From NCBI RefSeq assembly GCF_002251245.1, contig NZ_NPJG01000042.1:62001-126000 (forward strand): DNA of 64,000 bases, read 5' to 3'. Positions within the stretch are counted from its first letter, which is position 1; each line of letters starts with the position of its first letter. The DNA comes from Prevotella sp. P5-92. Lineage in GTDB: Bacteria > Bacteroidota > Bacteroidia > Bacteroidales > Bacteroidaceae. Below are positions 43,543 through 52,929 of the stretch, piece by piece. The translations under genes and the position numbers were made by a program. Under the pieces are notes generated by a model. The model worked only from the letters and a program-made list of their open reading frames with translations, ran no database searches and was not told the DNA's origin.

Positions 43543-46389
43543 ATGAACAAACTAACATTGACATTATTATTTATGGCATTTGCTTTGTATGCAAATGCAC
43601 AGACAACGACTATTGACCTTAGTGGACAATGGATGCTCGGCGAGGATTGCATATACTTGCCCGGGACAACTGATACAAATCGAAAAGGAGAAAGGAACAA
43701 CCGAAAGGATGAGACGACGCATCTCTCGCGACACTTTACGTGGTTTGGAGAAGCTGTTTATACCAAAAATATCGACATTCCATCAGGATGGAAAGGCAAA
43801 AAGATAACTCTCTTCCTTGAACGTACAAAACCTACAACTATTTATATAGATGGTAAGGAGGTAGGAAAATGTGATGATATCTCAGTACCACAGGTGTATG
43901 ATTTAACAGGGAAAATTAATCCGGGAAGACATGTCCTGTCTATCGCAGTAGATAATGGCAATAGTGTGCCAAAACAACTACTTGGCAGTTCGCATGCTTA
44001 TACTGAAGATACCCAAACAAACTGGAATGGAATAATCGGGAAAATGTATCTCAAGGCTCATGAATGTCCAGTGACAATAAAAAATGTGAGAACGCATTCA
44101 CAGGCTAAGGAAAACAGAGTGGATATTGAAGTGACACTCAACGATGCAAGAAAGAAAAAGTATATAGTTGAGACTTTAATAAACGGCAGATTGAATTCTG
44201 GTTCGGTTGATCGTAGAATCGCTGATATTAAAAAACGGACTGATAATGTCGATGGAACGACAACATTGCTATACTCGTGCCATCTTGGTGACGACGCGAT
44301 GAAATGGTCTGAGTTTACTCCGCAGAATGTGTATAAGCTGACGGTGAGGGTCGTGTGTAACGGAAAGAGCGATGAGTGCTCTTCAACATTTGCACTTTGC
44401 GATTTTGATGCAAAGGGGAATCATTTTGAAGTAAATGGCCGTAAAACGTTCCTCCGTGGAAAACATGACGCTTGTGTATTCCCGCTTACCGGTCATGTGC
44501 CGATGGACCGACAGCAGTGGTATCGCTATTTATCGATATGCAAGCAATATGGCATCAATCATGTCCGATTCCATTCATGGTGCCCGCCTGAGGCATGCTT
44601 TGATGTTGCCGATGAATTGGGAATATATCTTCAACCAGAACTTCCTATATGGGGCGGATTTGATGAGAAAGACCAGTGGCTCACCACATATTTGCGCGAT
44701 GAAGGGCGGAAGATAATTGAGACTTATGGCAATCACCCTTCTTTCGTGATGATGGGATTGGGAAATGAGTTATGGGGTAGCATCGAACTGATGGCCGACT
44801 ATGTGGAGGATTTCCGCAGGCATGATGATATCGGCAATGGTTGTCGGAGACTATATACATTTGGTTCTAATATGTATCTCGGATATAAGGGAGTGCTCGA
44901 TGGAATGGACTATTTTACCACTTGCAGAATAGGAGGCGAGGCTTGGGGAAGATATGACACGCATGTTAGAGGATCGTTTTCTTTTGCTGACGCTGCAGAT
45001 GGAGGACTCATCAATCATGAGTATCCAAACAGCATTACCAATTTTGAGAAAGCCATTGAAGGAAGTAAGGTGCCTATCATAAGTCACGAGACTGGCCAGT
45101 TTCAAACCTATCCTGACTATGATGAGATATCTAAATATACTGGAGTACTTTATCCAGATAATATGATTGAGTTTAAAAACCGCCTCGCAAAAGCAGGAAT
45201 GGCTAATCAGGCTGCCGACTTTCACGAGGCTTCTGGTAAATGGTCGGTGGAATTGTATAAGGCGGATATAGAAATGGACCTTCGTACAAATAATATGGCG
45301 GGATTCCAACTGCTCGATATCCAGGACTATCCAGGACAAGGCTCTGCTTACGTAGGCATTCTTGATGCATTTATGGATACAAAGGGTATAGTCCAATCGT
45401 CACGCTGGCGTCAGTGGTGTAACGATGTGGTGCCACTTGCCGAATTGCCGCGTTATACCTATAATGATGGCGATACAATTAGATGGAATATACTTATTGC
45501 TAATTACTCTGAAAATGACGAACAACTGAAAGGAAAGACGATGAAATGGACTATTTCTTCGTCACAACACCTGATGGCTAAAGGTAATCTAATAGTAGAA
45601 AAAGCCGAAGCAGGATTAATGCGTATAAACCAGAATGTGGTGGTGGCTCACCTTTCTGAAACTCATAAAGCAGAAAGACTGACTTTGCGTCTGGAAATCG
45701 AGGGGACACCATATGCCAATGAATATCCTATTTGGATTTATCCTTCACCGGGCGTTGCACAAAATAAATATGAAAGGGATATCCTTTTTGTAGATAGCCT
45801 CAACGAAAATGTCGTAAGAAAGCTTGAAAATGGATCTAAGGTGTTGCTTATGCCACGGAAAGATATGTTTCGGGAACAAACGGTCGGTGGTCTGACCCAA
45901 ACAGATTATTGGAACTACAGAATGTTTAAGACCATCAGTGAAAACAACAAAAAACCAGTCTCGCCAGGTACTTTAGGACTGCTCATAAACGATGAGCATC
46001 ATCCACTTTTTGACAATTTCCCTACACGAAAACATACCGAGTGGCAATGGGCGTCATTAGCACACGAAGCCCGCCCACTGATAATGGATGCCATGCCGGA
46101 AGGATATGCACCCCTTGTGCAGGTGATAGACAATGTGGAACGTAATCATCGTCTTGGAATAATTTTCGAATTAGCTGTTGGAAAAGGTAAACTTATGGTG
46201 TGCATGTGTGATCTGAAAGCTCAAGACACACCAGAGAGTCGTCAGCTATTGACGTCGATGATGGAATATATGCGAAGTGGACTTTTTAAGCCAAAAGACT
46301 CAATTTCAGCAGCAGAGCTTATGATGCTATTTGAGACTAACAAAAGGGAGAAAGAGGTCAAAGAATTGCGAAATATTTCGTATGATTAA
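43543..46389 (+). CDS. Glycoside hydrolase family 2 enzyme
   Basis: 948 residues. Signal peptide (LTLLFMAFALYANAQ), then a sugar-binding jelly-roll (about 25-175), an immunoglobulin-like domain, and the TIM barrel from about 290. The acid/base glutamate is Glu409 in GLGNELWG and the nucleophile Glu516 in SHETGQF. RFHSWCPPEACFDVADELGIY is typical of GH2. It is probably an exported beta-glycosidase (beta-galactosidase, glucuronidase or similar); the sugar cannot be told. It stands alone, with no SusCD pair adjacent, between two terminator- or promoter-bearing gaps. Confidence 0.88.
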   Translation: MNKLTLTLLFMAFALYANAQTTTIDLSGQWMLGEDCIYLPGTTDTNRKGERNNRKDETTHLSRHFTWFGEAVYTKNIDIPSGWKGKKITLFLERTKPTTIYIDGKEVGKCDDISVPQVYDLTGKINPGRHVLSIAVDNGNSVPKQLLGSSHAYTEDTQTNWNGIIGKMYLKAHECPVTIKNVRTHSQAKENRVDIEVTLNDARKKKYIVETLINGRLNSGSVDRRIADIKKRTDNVDGTTTLLYSCHLGDDAMKWSEFTPQNVYKLTVRVVCNGKSDECSSTFALCDFDAKGNHFEVNGRKTFLRGKHDACVFPLTGHVPMDRQQWYRYLSICKQYGINHVRFHSWCPPEACFDVADELGIYLQPELPIWGGFDEKDQWLTTYLRDEGRKIIETYGNHPSFVMMGLGNELWGSIELMADYVEDFRRHDDIGNGCRRLYTFGSNMYLGYKGVLDGMDYFTTCRIGGEAWGRYDTHVRGSFSFADAADGGLINHEYPNSITNFEKAIEGSKVPIISHETGQFQTYPDYDEISKYTGVLYPDNMIEFKNRLAKAGMANQAADFHEASGKWSVELYKADIEMDLRTNNMAGFQLLDIQDYPGQGSAYVGILDAFMDTKGIVQSSRWRQWCNDVVPLAELPRYTYNDGDTIRWNILIANYSENDEQLKGKTMKWTISSSQHLMAKGNLIVEKAEAGLMRINQNVVVAHLSETHKAERLTLRLEIEGTPYANEYPIWIYPSPGVAQNKYERDILFVDSLNENVVRKLENGSKVLLMPRKDMFREQTVGGLTQTDYWNYRMFKTISENNKKPVSPGTLGLLINDEHHPLFDNFPTRKHTEWQWASLAHEARPLIMDAMPEGYAPLVQVIDNVERNHRLGIIFELAVGKGKLMVCMCDLKAQDTPESRQLLTSMMEYMRSGLFKPKDSISAAELMMLFETNKREKEVKELRNISYD

Positions 46390-46473
46390 TGTAAAAAGTT
46401 GCAATTGTGTTGCAATTTAATACATTTTCATTAATTTCTTTGCTAAAAGTTTTCTTTTTTCAGATAATTATTA

Positions 46474-46481
46474 TACTTTTG
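46474..46481 (+). promoter_or_regulatory. -7 box for the glycine-lipid genes
   Basis: TACTTTTG lies 22 bases before ATG 46504. The upstream TTTTC-rich stretch gives no clear TTTG at the right distance. Confidence 0.5.
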
Positions 46482-46503
46482 CAGAAAATTGGTATTTGAG
46501 AGA

Positions 46504-47331
46504 ATGGAAATAGTAAGCAAACAGACAATAGACATCGACAAAATACTAAATGACAAGATGGGCAAGAAGGCGAAGTATGTACCTCGCCCTCTTGTCACTT
46601 GGTTGAAACGTATCATTCATCAAGACGAGGTTAACAGGTATCTTTGGGAAAGCCGACACCTAACGGGTACAGAATGGCTTGAAGAATGTGTACGCTATCT
46701 CGATATGACCTTAGAGATAGTTGGCGAGGAGAACTTGCCAGACAAAACTGACGGCCGTCTATATACCTTTGTCAGCAATCATCCATTGGGCGGAGAAGAC
46801 GGAGTCGCACTCGGGGCCATTATAGGACGCCACTATGATGGGCGTTTCAGATATCTTGTCAACGACTTGCTTATGAATCTTCCAGGATTGGCACCCGTGT
46901 GCATACCAATAAATAAGACTGGTAATCAAAGCAGACACTTCCCGGCAATGGTAGAGGCAGGATTCAAAAGTGACAACCATATGCTTATGTTCCCAGCAGG
47001 CATCTGCTCAAGAAAACGCGACGGGAATATCAGGGATATAGAATGGAAGAAGACATTCATCACTAAGAGTGTTGAATATCAGCGCGACATAGTTCCTATT
47101 CACTTTGGCGGACAGAACTCGGAGTTCTTCTACCGATTGGCAAACTTTTCTGACAAGTATGTGAAGAAGATAAATATCGCAATGCTCTTCCTCGTCGATG
47201 AAATGTATAAAAATGCCCATAAGACATTCAGAATAGCCATAGGAAAACCTATTCCATGGCAAACGTTCGACAAGGGCAAAACCCCAGCACAATGGGCCCA
47301 ATATGTTCAAGACATTGTCTATACTTTATAA
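46504..47331 (+). CDS. glsA: PlsC-like O-acyltransferase, GlsA type
   Basis: 275 residues from ATG 46504; a TTG 15 bases upstream is less likely. The acyltransferase motif is FVSNHPLGGEDGVALG, with one residue more between His and Asp than the classic HX4D. FPAGICSRK is motif III and VPIHFGG motif IV. In Bacteroides, GlsA adds the O-linked fatty acid to commendamide to complete glycine lipid. Here the gene is followed 41 bases later by the GlsB-like N-acyltransferase, which supports this assignment. Confidence 0.8.
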   Translation: MEIVSKQTIDIDKILNDKMGKKAKYVPRPLVTWLKRIIHQDEVNRYLWESRHLTGTEWLEECVRYLDMTLEIVGEENLPDKTDGRLYTFVSNHPLGGEDGVALGAIIGRHYDGRFRYLVNDLLMNLPGLAPVCIPINKTGNQSRHFPAMVEAGFKSDNHMLMFPAGICSRKRDGNIRDIEWKKTFITKSVEYQRDIVPIHFGGQNSEFFYRLANFSDKYVKKINIAMLFLVDEMYKNAHKTFRIAIGKPIPWQTFDKGKTPAQWAQYVQDIVYTL

Positions 47332-47372
47332 ACAATAACAGAAAAGCGAACTCAAATTCATATTAAGAAGAA

Positions 47373-48371
47373 ATGGAACATGAAATTATCCAGCCAGTAG
47401 CAAAGGAGCTGCTGAAGAGTGAGCTGACGCCAGAACGCCAACTCCGAATGACGAACAAAAGCCATAACGAGATATACATCGTTGATGCACACAATGCACC
47501 AAATGTGTTGCGTGAGATTGGCCGCCTGCGTGAAATAGTATTCAGAGAAGCTGGTGGCGGAACTGGAAAGGAACTTGATCTTGACGAGTTTGACACTTGC
47601 GAAAACTGTTATAAACAACTCATAGTATGGAATCCTGAAGAAGAGGAAATTATCGGTGGCTATCGTTATCTTCTTGGTTCTGACGTTGATTTTGACAAAG
47701 ACGGTCAACCTATCCTTGCCACAAGCCATATGTTTCATTTCTCGGATAAGTTTATCAAGGAATATCTCCCATGGACAATAGAACTTGGAAGAAGTTTCGT
47801 CTCGTTGGAGTATCAAAACACGAACAAGAATGGTTCGAAGAGCCTTTTTGCCCTCGATAATCTTTGGGATGGACTCGGGGCACTTACCGTTATCCAGCCA
47901 GACGTAAAGTATTTCTTCGGAAAGATGACCATGTATCCTTCCTACATCCGTAAGGGACGTGATATGATACTCTATTTCCTGAAAAAGCATTTTGACGACA
48001 AAGAAAACCTTATCGTACCGATGAAACCGCTTGTTATTGAGGAAGACCCTCAGGAACTTGAGACTCTGTTCTGTGAGGAATCGTTCAAGGAAGACTATAA
48101 GATCCTTAATCGTGAGGTGCGTAAACTCGGTTATAATATTCCTCCCCTTGTAAATGCATACATGGGATTAAGCCCAACGATGAAACTCTTCGGAACAGCT
48201 ATAAATTATGGCTTTGGCGATGTGGAGGAGACAGGAATACTTATCGCTGTTGACGAGATATTGGAACAGAAACGAGTGCGCCATATCGACTCTTATATCA
48301 AGGAACACCCGGAAGCTCTGAAGATAACTAGCGGTGCAAATAAGGTGATATATAAGGAGAACATTAGGTAA
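47373..48371 (+). CDS. glsB: GNAT N-acyltransferase, GlsB type (glycine lipid synthesis)
   Basis: 332 residues. The sequence (LREIGRLREIVFREAGGGTGKELDLDEFD; IVWNPEEEEIIGGYRY; ELGRSFV) matches the hemolysin/OlsB-like GNAT acyltransferases that use acyl-ACP. In Bacteroides thetaiotaomicron GlsB makes N-acyl-glycine (commendamide), the first step of glycine lipids. Paired with the PlsC-like gene upstream. A short hairpin (48371-48393) begins at the last base of the stop codon. Confidence 0.82.
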   Translation: MEHEIIQPVAKELLKSELTPERQLRMTNKSHNEIYIVDAHNAPNVLREIGRLREIVFREAGGGTGKELDLDEFDTCENCYKQLIVWNPEEEEIIGGYRYLLGSDVDFDKDGQPILATSHMFHFSDKFIKEYLPWTIELGRSFVSLEYQNTNKNGSKSLFALDNLWDGLGALTVIQPDVKYFFGKMTMYPSYIRKGRDMILYFLKKHFDDKENLIVPMKPLVIEEDPQELETLFCEESFKEDYKILNREVRKLGYNIPPLVNAYMGLSPTMKLFGTAINYGFGDVEETGILIAVDEILEQKRVRHIDSYIKEHPEALKITSGANKVIYKENIR

Positions 48372-48393
48372 TGGCATCTCGTTGTGATGCCAT
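48371..48393. terminator. Hairpin between convergent glsB and dgt
   Basis: ATGGCATC and GATGCCAT pair perfectly around a 7-base loop. There is no T-run after it on either strand, so terminator function is only likely by position. Confidence 0.5.
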
Positions 48394-48431
48394 AATCCTT
48401 TGGAATTCCCAATGCCTTGAATATAAGAACA

Positions 48432-49772
48432 CTATACTATCGGCAGACTGATACCATTGATTTTCTGATATACGTCGAGAGCATATACATCTGTCATTCC
48501 GCTAATATAGTCGATGACAGCCATAATGCGGGTTTCAAGATCTGGAGAGTCAATATCGTATTGACTGCTCACACGGCATATCAGTTGTTTAGAATAGTAT
48601 CGGTCTGGATGTGTCACAGCTTCAATCATCTGTTCCATAAGGGTATTCATTATCTTATAACCGGCAAGCTCAACGTCGAGGACTGGCTTGCTGCGGTATA
48701 TTTTCTTCCAAGAGATGTCGCTGCAGTGGCGGTATGCTTTTGACATTTTTTCACTGATATGCTCGATTAGTGAGCCTTTCAGCGTACCTTCAAGTATGGC
48801 TTTTTCATTGTGGATGAACGCTTGGGCACACTCATGTTCAAGTGTGCCGATAGCACATGCTCGCATATATACTATCTGCTCGTTTTTGTCAGTGATGTCC
48901 TCCTCGATGATACGCTTCTCGATATTTATGCGTGTCTCTTCGTCAAAGAAAGAGAGTAGGGCTTCTTTAGTTTCTTCAAAAGACAGTATTTTCAGCTTGT
49001 GTGAGTCTTCGATATCCATTATTTCATAACAGATATCATCTGCAGCTTCCACCAAATAGACGAGAGGATGACGTACATATTTCAGCGGTTCGCCATCTTC
49101 AGAAACCTTTATTATTCCCATTTCGTCGGCTATCCTTTGGAATAGCTCTTTCTCAGAACAGAAGAAGCCAAACTTCCCCTTATGACCAGCATACGCTGAT
49201 GAATATGGATATTTGACTATCGAAGCCAACGTAGAATAGGTCATAACAAAACCACCTTCGCGTCTGCCCTTATAGCGGTGTGCCAAAAGCCGGAAAGCAT
49301 TGGCATTGCCTTCGAAATGAGTTATGTCGTTCCAAAATGCGTCGCTAACCATACCTTTCAGAAAGTGACCAGCTCCCTCGGTAAAGAAGGTCTGTATAGC
49401 TTTTTCTCCCGAATGTCCAAACGGTGGGTTGCCCATGTCGTGTGCCAAGCATGCAGTTGCCACTATCTGGCCTATTTCTTCAAATAGAGTGTCTTGCAAT
49501 TCGGGATGTTTTTGTCTCAATGCCCTTGAGACATCGTTGCCTAACGACATACCAACACTTGCCACCTCAAGACTGTGAGTGAGGCGGTTGTGAACGAAGA
49601 TGCTGCCTGGCAGAGGAAACACCTGCGTCTTGTTTTGAAGACGACGGAAGGGAGCGGAAAAAATCAGTCTGTCATAGTCGCGTTTGAACTCTGTCCTTTC
49701 GTCTTTTCGCTTCGGATGAAAATGCTCTTGTCCGAGCCTTTTATTCGTTATAAGTTGTGTCCAATTCATCAT
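48432..49772 (-). CDS. dgt: Deoxyguanosinetriphosphate triphosphohydrolase (dGTPase)
   Basis: 446 residues (ATG 49772, or the next codon). The HD-domain residues are His66 (NRLTHSLEVASVG) and the His111-Asp112 pair (CLAHDMGNPPFGHSGE), with the N-terminal RDYDRLIFSAPFRRLQNKTQVFPL typical of dNTPases. It splits dGTP into deoxyguanosine and triphosphate, which adjusts the dNTP pool and can limit phages. It is divergent from dut, with a 117-base gap that holds a minus-strand CAAAAGTA -7 box (49780-49787). Confidence 0.93.
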   Translation of the reverse strand: MMNWTQLITNKRLGQEHFHPKRKDERTEFKRDYDRLIFSAPFRRLQNKTQVFPLPGSIFVHNRLTHSLEVASVGMSLGNDVSRALRQKHPELQDTLFEEIGQIVATACLAHDMGNPPFGHSGEKAIQTFFTEGAGHFLKGMVSDAFWNDITHFEGNANAFRLLAHRYKGRREGGFVMTYSTLASIVKYPYSSAYAGHKGKFGFFCSEKELFQRIADEMGIIKVSEDGEPLKYVRHPLVYLVEAADDICYEIMDIEDSHKLKILSFEETKEALLSFFDEETRINIEKRIIEEDITDKNEQIVYMRACAIGTLEHECAQAFIHNEKAILEGTLKGSLIEHISEKMSKAYRHCSDISWKKIYRSKPVLDVELAGYKIMNTLMEQMIEAVTHPDRYYSKQLICRVSSQYDIDSPDLETRIMAVIDYISGMTDVYALDVYQKINGISLPIV

Positions 49773-49779
49773 ACAAGTG

Positions 49780-49859
49780 CAAAAGTAGCTTTTTTTTGGC
49801 TAAAAAAGCACTTTTTTCCAATAAAAATTCGGTTTTTTGGATTAAAATAACTAAATTTG
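49780..49859. promoter_or_regulatory. Divergent -7 boxes for dgt (-) and dut (+)
   Basis: TACTTTTG on the minus strand (49787-49780) lies 8 bases upstream of the dgt start, so the leader is very short. TAAATTTG on the plus strand (49852-49859) lies 31 bases upstream of dut. Neither has a clear -33 TTTG at 19-20 bases. Confidence 0.5.
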
Positions 49860-49889
49860 CGCCATTATATTGATAGACAACGCTGAAAA

Positions 49890-50324
49890 ATGGAAATTAG
49901 AGTAATAAACAAGGGACGTCAACCCCTTCCGGAATATGCTACAGCACAAAGTGCAGGGCTTGACTTAAGAGCTAACATCGAAGAGGCAATAGTACTTAAT
50001 CCGATGGAACGCAAACTTGTCGGGACGGGACTTTTCATGGCATTGCCTCCTGGTTATGAGGCACAGGTGAGACCAAGGAGCGGATTAGCATTGAAGCATG
50101 GAATCACGGTATTGAATAGTCCAGGTACCATAGATGCAGACTATAGGGGAGAACTGAAGGTCTTGCTGGTGAATCTCTCCAACGAACCATTTGTCGTCAA
50201 CGAGGGAGAGCGTATAGCGCAACTCGTGATAGCAAAGCACGAAAAGGCAGAGTTTAAACTTGTGGAAGAGCTTGACGATACCGAACGTGGAGCAGGTGGA
50301 TATGGACACACAGGAGTTAAATAA
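49890..50324 (+). CDS. dut: dUTP diphosphatase
   Basis: 144 residues, the trimeric dUTPase length. All five motifs are present: [41 protein letters not shown] and [10 protein letters not shown]. It converts dUTP to dUMP, which feeds thymidylate synthesis and keeps uracil out of DNA. It heads an operon with TPR, DUF4292 and EnvC-like genes, whose products act at the envelope. Confidence 0.95.
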   Translation: MEIRVINKGRQPLPEYATAQSAGLDLRANIEEAIVLNPMERKLVGTGLFMALPPGYEAQVRPRSGLALKHGITVLNSPGTIDADYRGELKVLLVNLSNEPFVVNEGERIAQLVIAKHEKAEFKLVEELDDTERGAGGYGHTGVK

Positions 50325-50348
50325 GTTATAGACTTATAAAATATAGGA

Positions 50349-52058
50349 GTGAAGATTTTGGCCTTACGTCTGATAATCATAATAATGATGAGCCTTGTCG
50401 GTGCAAAAGTACCGGCACAGGATTCGTCGTCTGTTTACAACCGGCTGTTTCTCGAGGCTGTAGTGGAGCGTCAGAAAGGCAATGATACAGCCGCCTTCGA
50501 TCTTTTACAGCGTTGTGTACAGATAAATCCCAATGCAGCTGAATCACACTACTATCTTGCTCATTACTATCTGAAACTGAAGAAAAACAAAGAGGCATTA
50601 GCTTGTTTTGAGAAAGCTGCACGCCTTGAACCTTCAAACACGACTTACACTGAGACGCTGGCAGAGATGTATGTATCGCTGGCTGACTACAAGAATGCCA
50701 TTGCTTTGTGGGAGAAAATATTTGAAACTGATGGTTCGCGCGAGGATGTGCTCGAGATGTTGTTCCGCCTTTATCAGATGGATGATAATCTGGACATGGC
50801 AATCAACTCATTGACGCGTTTGGAAGTGCTGGAAGACAAAAACGAGGGAATCTCGTTCGCAAAAAGTGAAATATTGACACGGCTGGGAAAGAAGGAAGAG
50901 GCGATAGACGAAATCCGCAAACTTGCCGAACACTATCCGTCAGACCTCAATTACAAGGGACTATATGCCGATATACTGATGCAGAATGACTATGATAATG
51001 AGGCTTTGAAGGTTTACAATGAAATACTTGACGAGGAACCGGACAACAATAGGGCCCAGATGTCTATACGTTCGTATTTTTTGAAGACAGGTGATACTGC
51101 AAAAGCGGATAGCATGACAATGAAGATCCTGCTTAATAAGAACACAACTGGAGAAGGACGTGAATATCTCCTCCGACAGCTTATTTCGGAAGAGGGCAAC
51201 GATGGCGTCGATAGCATAAAGGTACTGTCGTGTTTCGAAACGATTCAGCGTTCAGATTGTCGTAGCGCAGATATAGGGCTACTGCAGGCTGCCTATATGA
51301 GAATGAAGAATATGCCATCTGACAGCGTAGAACGGGTGCTGAGACAAGTGATGACCTTTGCTCCGGATAACGCTCCTGCCAGTCTGCAGCTGATTTATCT
51401 GGAATACGAGAGAGGAAACTTTGAGCAAGTGCTGAAACTGGCAGCTACATCAAGCCAGTATAATCCGGAAGAGATGGCATTCTACTATTTTGAAGGTATG
51501 TCGCTATATCAGCAAGATGATAAGGACGGTGCACTAAATGCCTTTAGAAAAGGAGTGTCGGTAATCAACGATAGGAGCAATCCTGATATAGTTTCCGACT
51601 TTTACTCTGTCCTCGGCGACCTGTATTTCCAAAAAGGGATGCGCAGTGAGGCCTATGCTGCCTATGACTCCTGCTTGCAGTGGAAACCAGACAATTATGG
51701 ATGTCTGAACAATTATGCTTATTATCTCAGTGAGATGGGAGAGCAGTTGGAAAAGGCTGAGCAGATGAGTTTCAAAACAGTGAAAAATGACCCGAAGAAT
51801 GCCACTTGTCTCGATACTTATGCATGGGTGCTTTTTAAACTTGAACGCTATGCAGAGGCAAAAGTGTATATTGAACAGGCATTACAGAACGAAGAAGATA
51901 CAGTAAGCCACGTGCTATATGAACATGCTGGGGATATCTGTGCGATGGGAGGATTTACGGAGAAAGCAATTGAGTATTGGAAGATAGCTCTCCAGCGCGA
52001 CCCACAAAATAAAGCTATTCAAAGAAAATTAAAACATAAAAAATATATAAGGCAATGA
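50349..52058 (+). CDS. Tetratricopeptide repeat protein
   Basis: 569 residues from a GTG start at 50349; a stop codon lies in frame 12 bases upstream and the next ATG (50385) would cut into the signal peptide (ALRLIIIIMMSLVGAKVPAQ). There are many TPR units (PNAAESHYYLAHYYLKLKKN; PDNYGCLNNYAYYLSEMGEQ). TPR proteins serve as scaffolds; this one is predicted to be exported to the periplasm or outer membrane. Its stop codon overlaps the next start codon by four bases (ATGA). Confidence 0.85.
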   Translation: MKILALRLIIIIMMSLVGAKVPAQDSSSVYNRLFLEAVVERQKGNDTAAFDLLQRCVQINPNAAESHYYLAHYYLKLKKNKEALACFEKAARLEPSNTTYTETLAEMYVSLADYKNAIALWEKIFETDGSREDVLEMLFRLYQMDDNLDMAINSLTRLEVLEDKNEGISFAKSEILTRLGKKEEAIDEIRKLAEHYPSDLNYKGLYADILMQNDYDNEALKVYNEILDEEPDNNRAQMSIRSYFLKTGDTAKADSMTMKILLNKNTTGEGREYLLRQLISEEGNDGVDSIKVLSCFETIQRSDCRSADIGLLQAAYMRMKNMPSDSVERVLRQVMTFAPDNAPASLQLIYLEYERGNFEQVLKLAATSSQYNPEEMAFYYFEGMSLYQQDDKDGALNAFRKGVSVINDRSNPDIVSDFYSVLGDLYFQKGMRSEAYAAYDSCLQWKPDNYGCLNNYAYYLSEMGEQLEKAEQMSFKTVKNDPKNATCLDTYAWVLFKLERYAEAKVYIEQALQNEEDTVSHVLYEHAGDICAMGGFTEKAIEYWKIALQRDPQNKAIQRKLKHKKYIRQ

Positions 52059-52903
52059 AGATTAATAGTATTCTTAAGGTGGCTATAGTAGCCATCCCGT
52101 TTGCATTTACTTCATGTAAATCAACCAAAAACATCGAAACAGCTCCAAAGCCAATGACTCAGGAGATGTTGAATTCACAGGCTTTAGTAAAGCGAGTGAA
52201 AGACAATTCGCAGGAGACGAAGTTCATCACTTCGAAGTTGAAATTCCGTGTGCAGATAGGCAGTCAGGATATTTCATTGACTGGCAATCTAAAAATGAAA
52301 CGTGACGACGTGATTCGCCTGCAGCTCATGGCTTTTGGCTTTGTTGAGGCGGCACGCCTGGAGTTTACGAAGGACTATGTCCTTGTTATGGATAGAATAA
52401 ATAAACAGTATCTGCGAGCCCCATACGAACAGATAGAGTTCCTGCGAAATAGTGGATTGAATTTCTACTCACTTCAGGCGCTGTTTTGGAATGAGTTGTT
52501 CCAGCCAGGTCAGAATGAGCTGACCGACGAGTTGCTGTCGTCGTTCGAGACCGTGACAAATGGTGACGATGTAATCATCTCCCTCGCTAAAGAGAATATG
52601 ACATACAAGTGGCTTGCCAACCAAAGCGACGGTCGCCTGCGCATGGCAAATATCTTGTACAAGCACCGAATCCATGGCACCAGTCAGCTGAATTGGGATT
52701 ATGCAGCATTCAAGCCAATGAGCCAAAAGCAGTTCCCTACAGAAAGCAAGATAGTGTTTACGACGGGAAACAAAGAGGTAAAGATTGATATGAATCTCAA
52801 CTATCTCGGGAGCGATCCTGAGTGGGAGACGAGAACATCTATATCGAATAAATATAAGGAAGTGACCCTTGACGATATTCTGCGTCGATTCATGGCTTTA
52901 TAA
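52055..52903 (+). CDS. DUF4292 family lipoprotein
   Basis: 282 residues. Lipobox AFTSC, then KSTKN. The fold is the LolA/LolB-like open beta-barrel family DUF4292 (LKFRVQIGSQDISLTGNLKMKRDDVIRLQL). It probably binds a lipid or lipoprotein at the outer membrane; the family has no firm function. It is coupled to the TPR gene by ATGA overlap and precedes the EnvC-like gene by 26 bases. Confidence 0.85.
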   Translation: MKINSILKVAIVAIPFAFTSCKSTKNIETAPKPMTQEMLNSQALVKRVKDNSQETKFITSKLKFRVQIGSQDISLTGNLKMKRDDVIRLQLMAFGFVEAARLEFTKDYVLVMDRINKQYLRAPYEQIEFLRNSGLNFYSLQALFWNELFQPGQNELTDELLSSFETVTNGDDVIISLAKENMTYKWLANQSDGRLRMANILYKHRIHGTSQLNWDYAAFKPMSQKQFPTESKIVFTTGNKEVKIDMNLNYLGSDPEWETRTSISNKYKEVTLDDILRRFMAL

Positions 52904-52929
52904 TACTGAAGACTGACGAAAAATAGATA

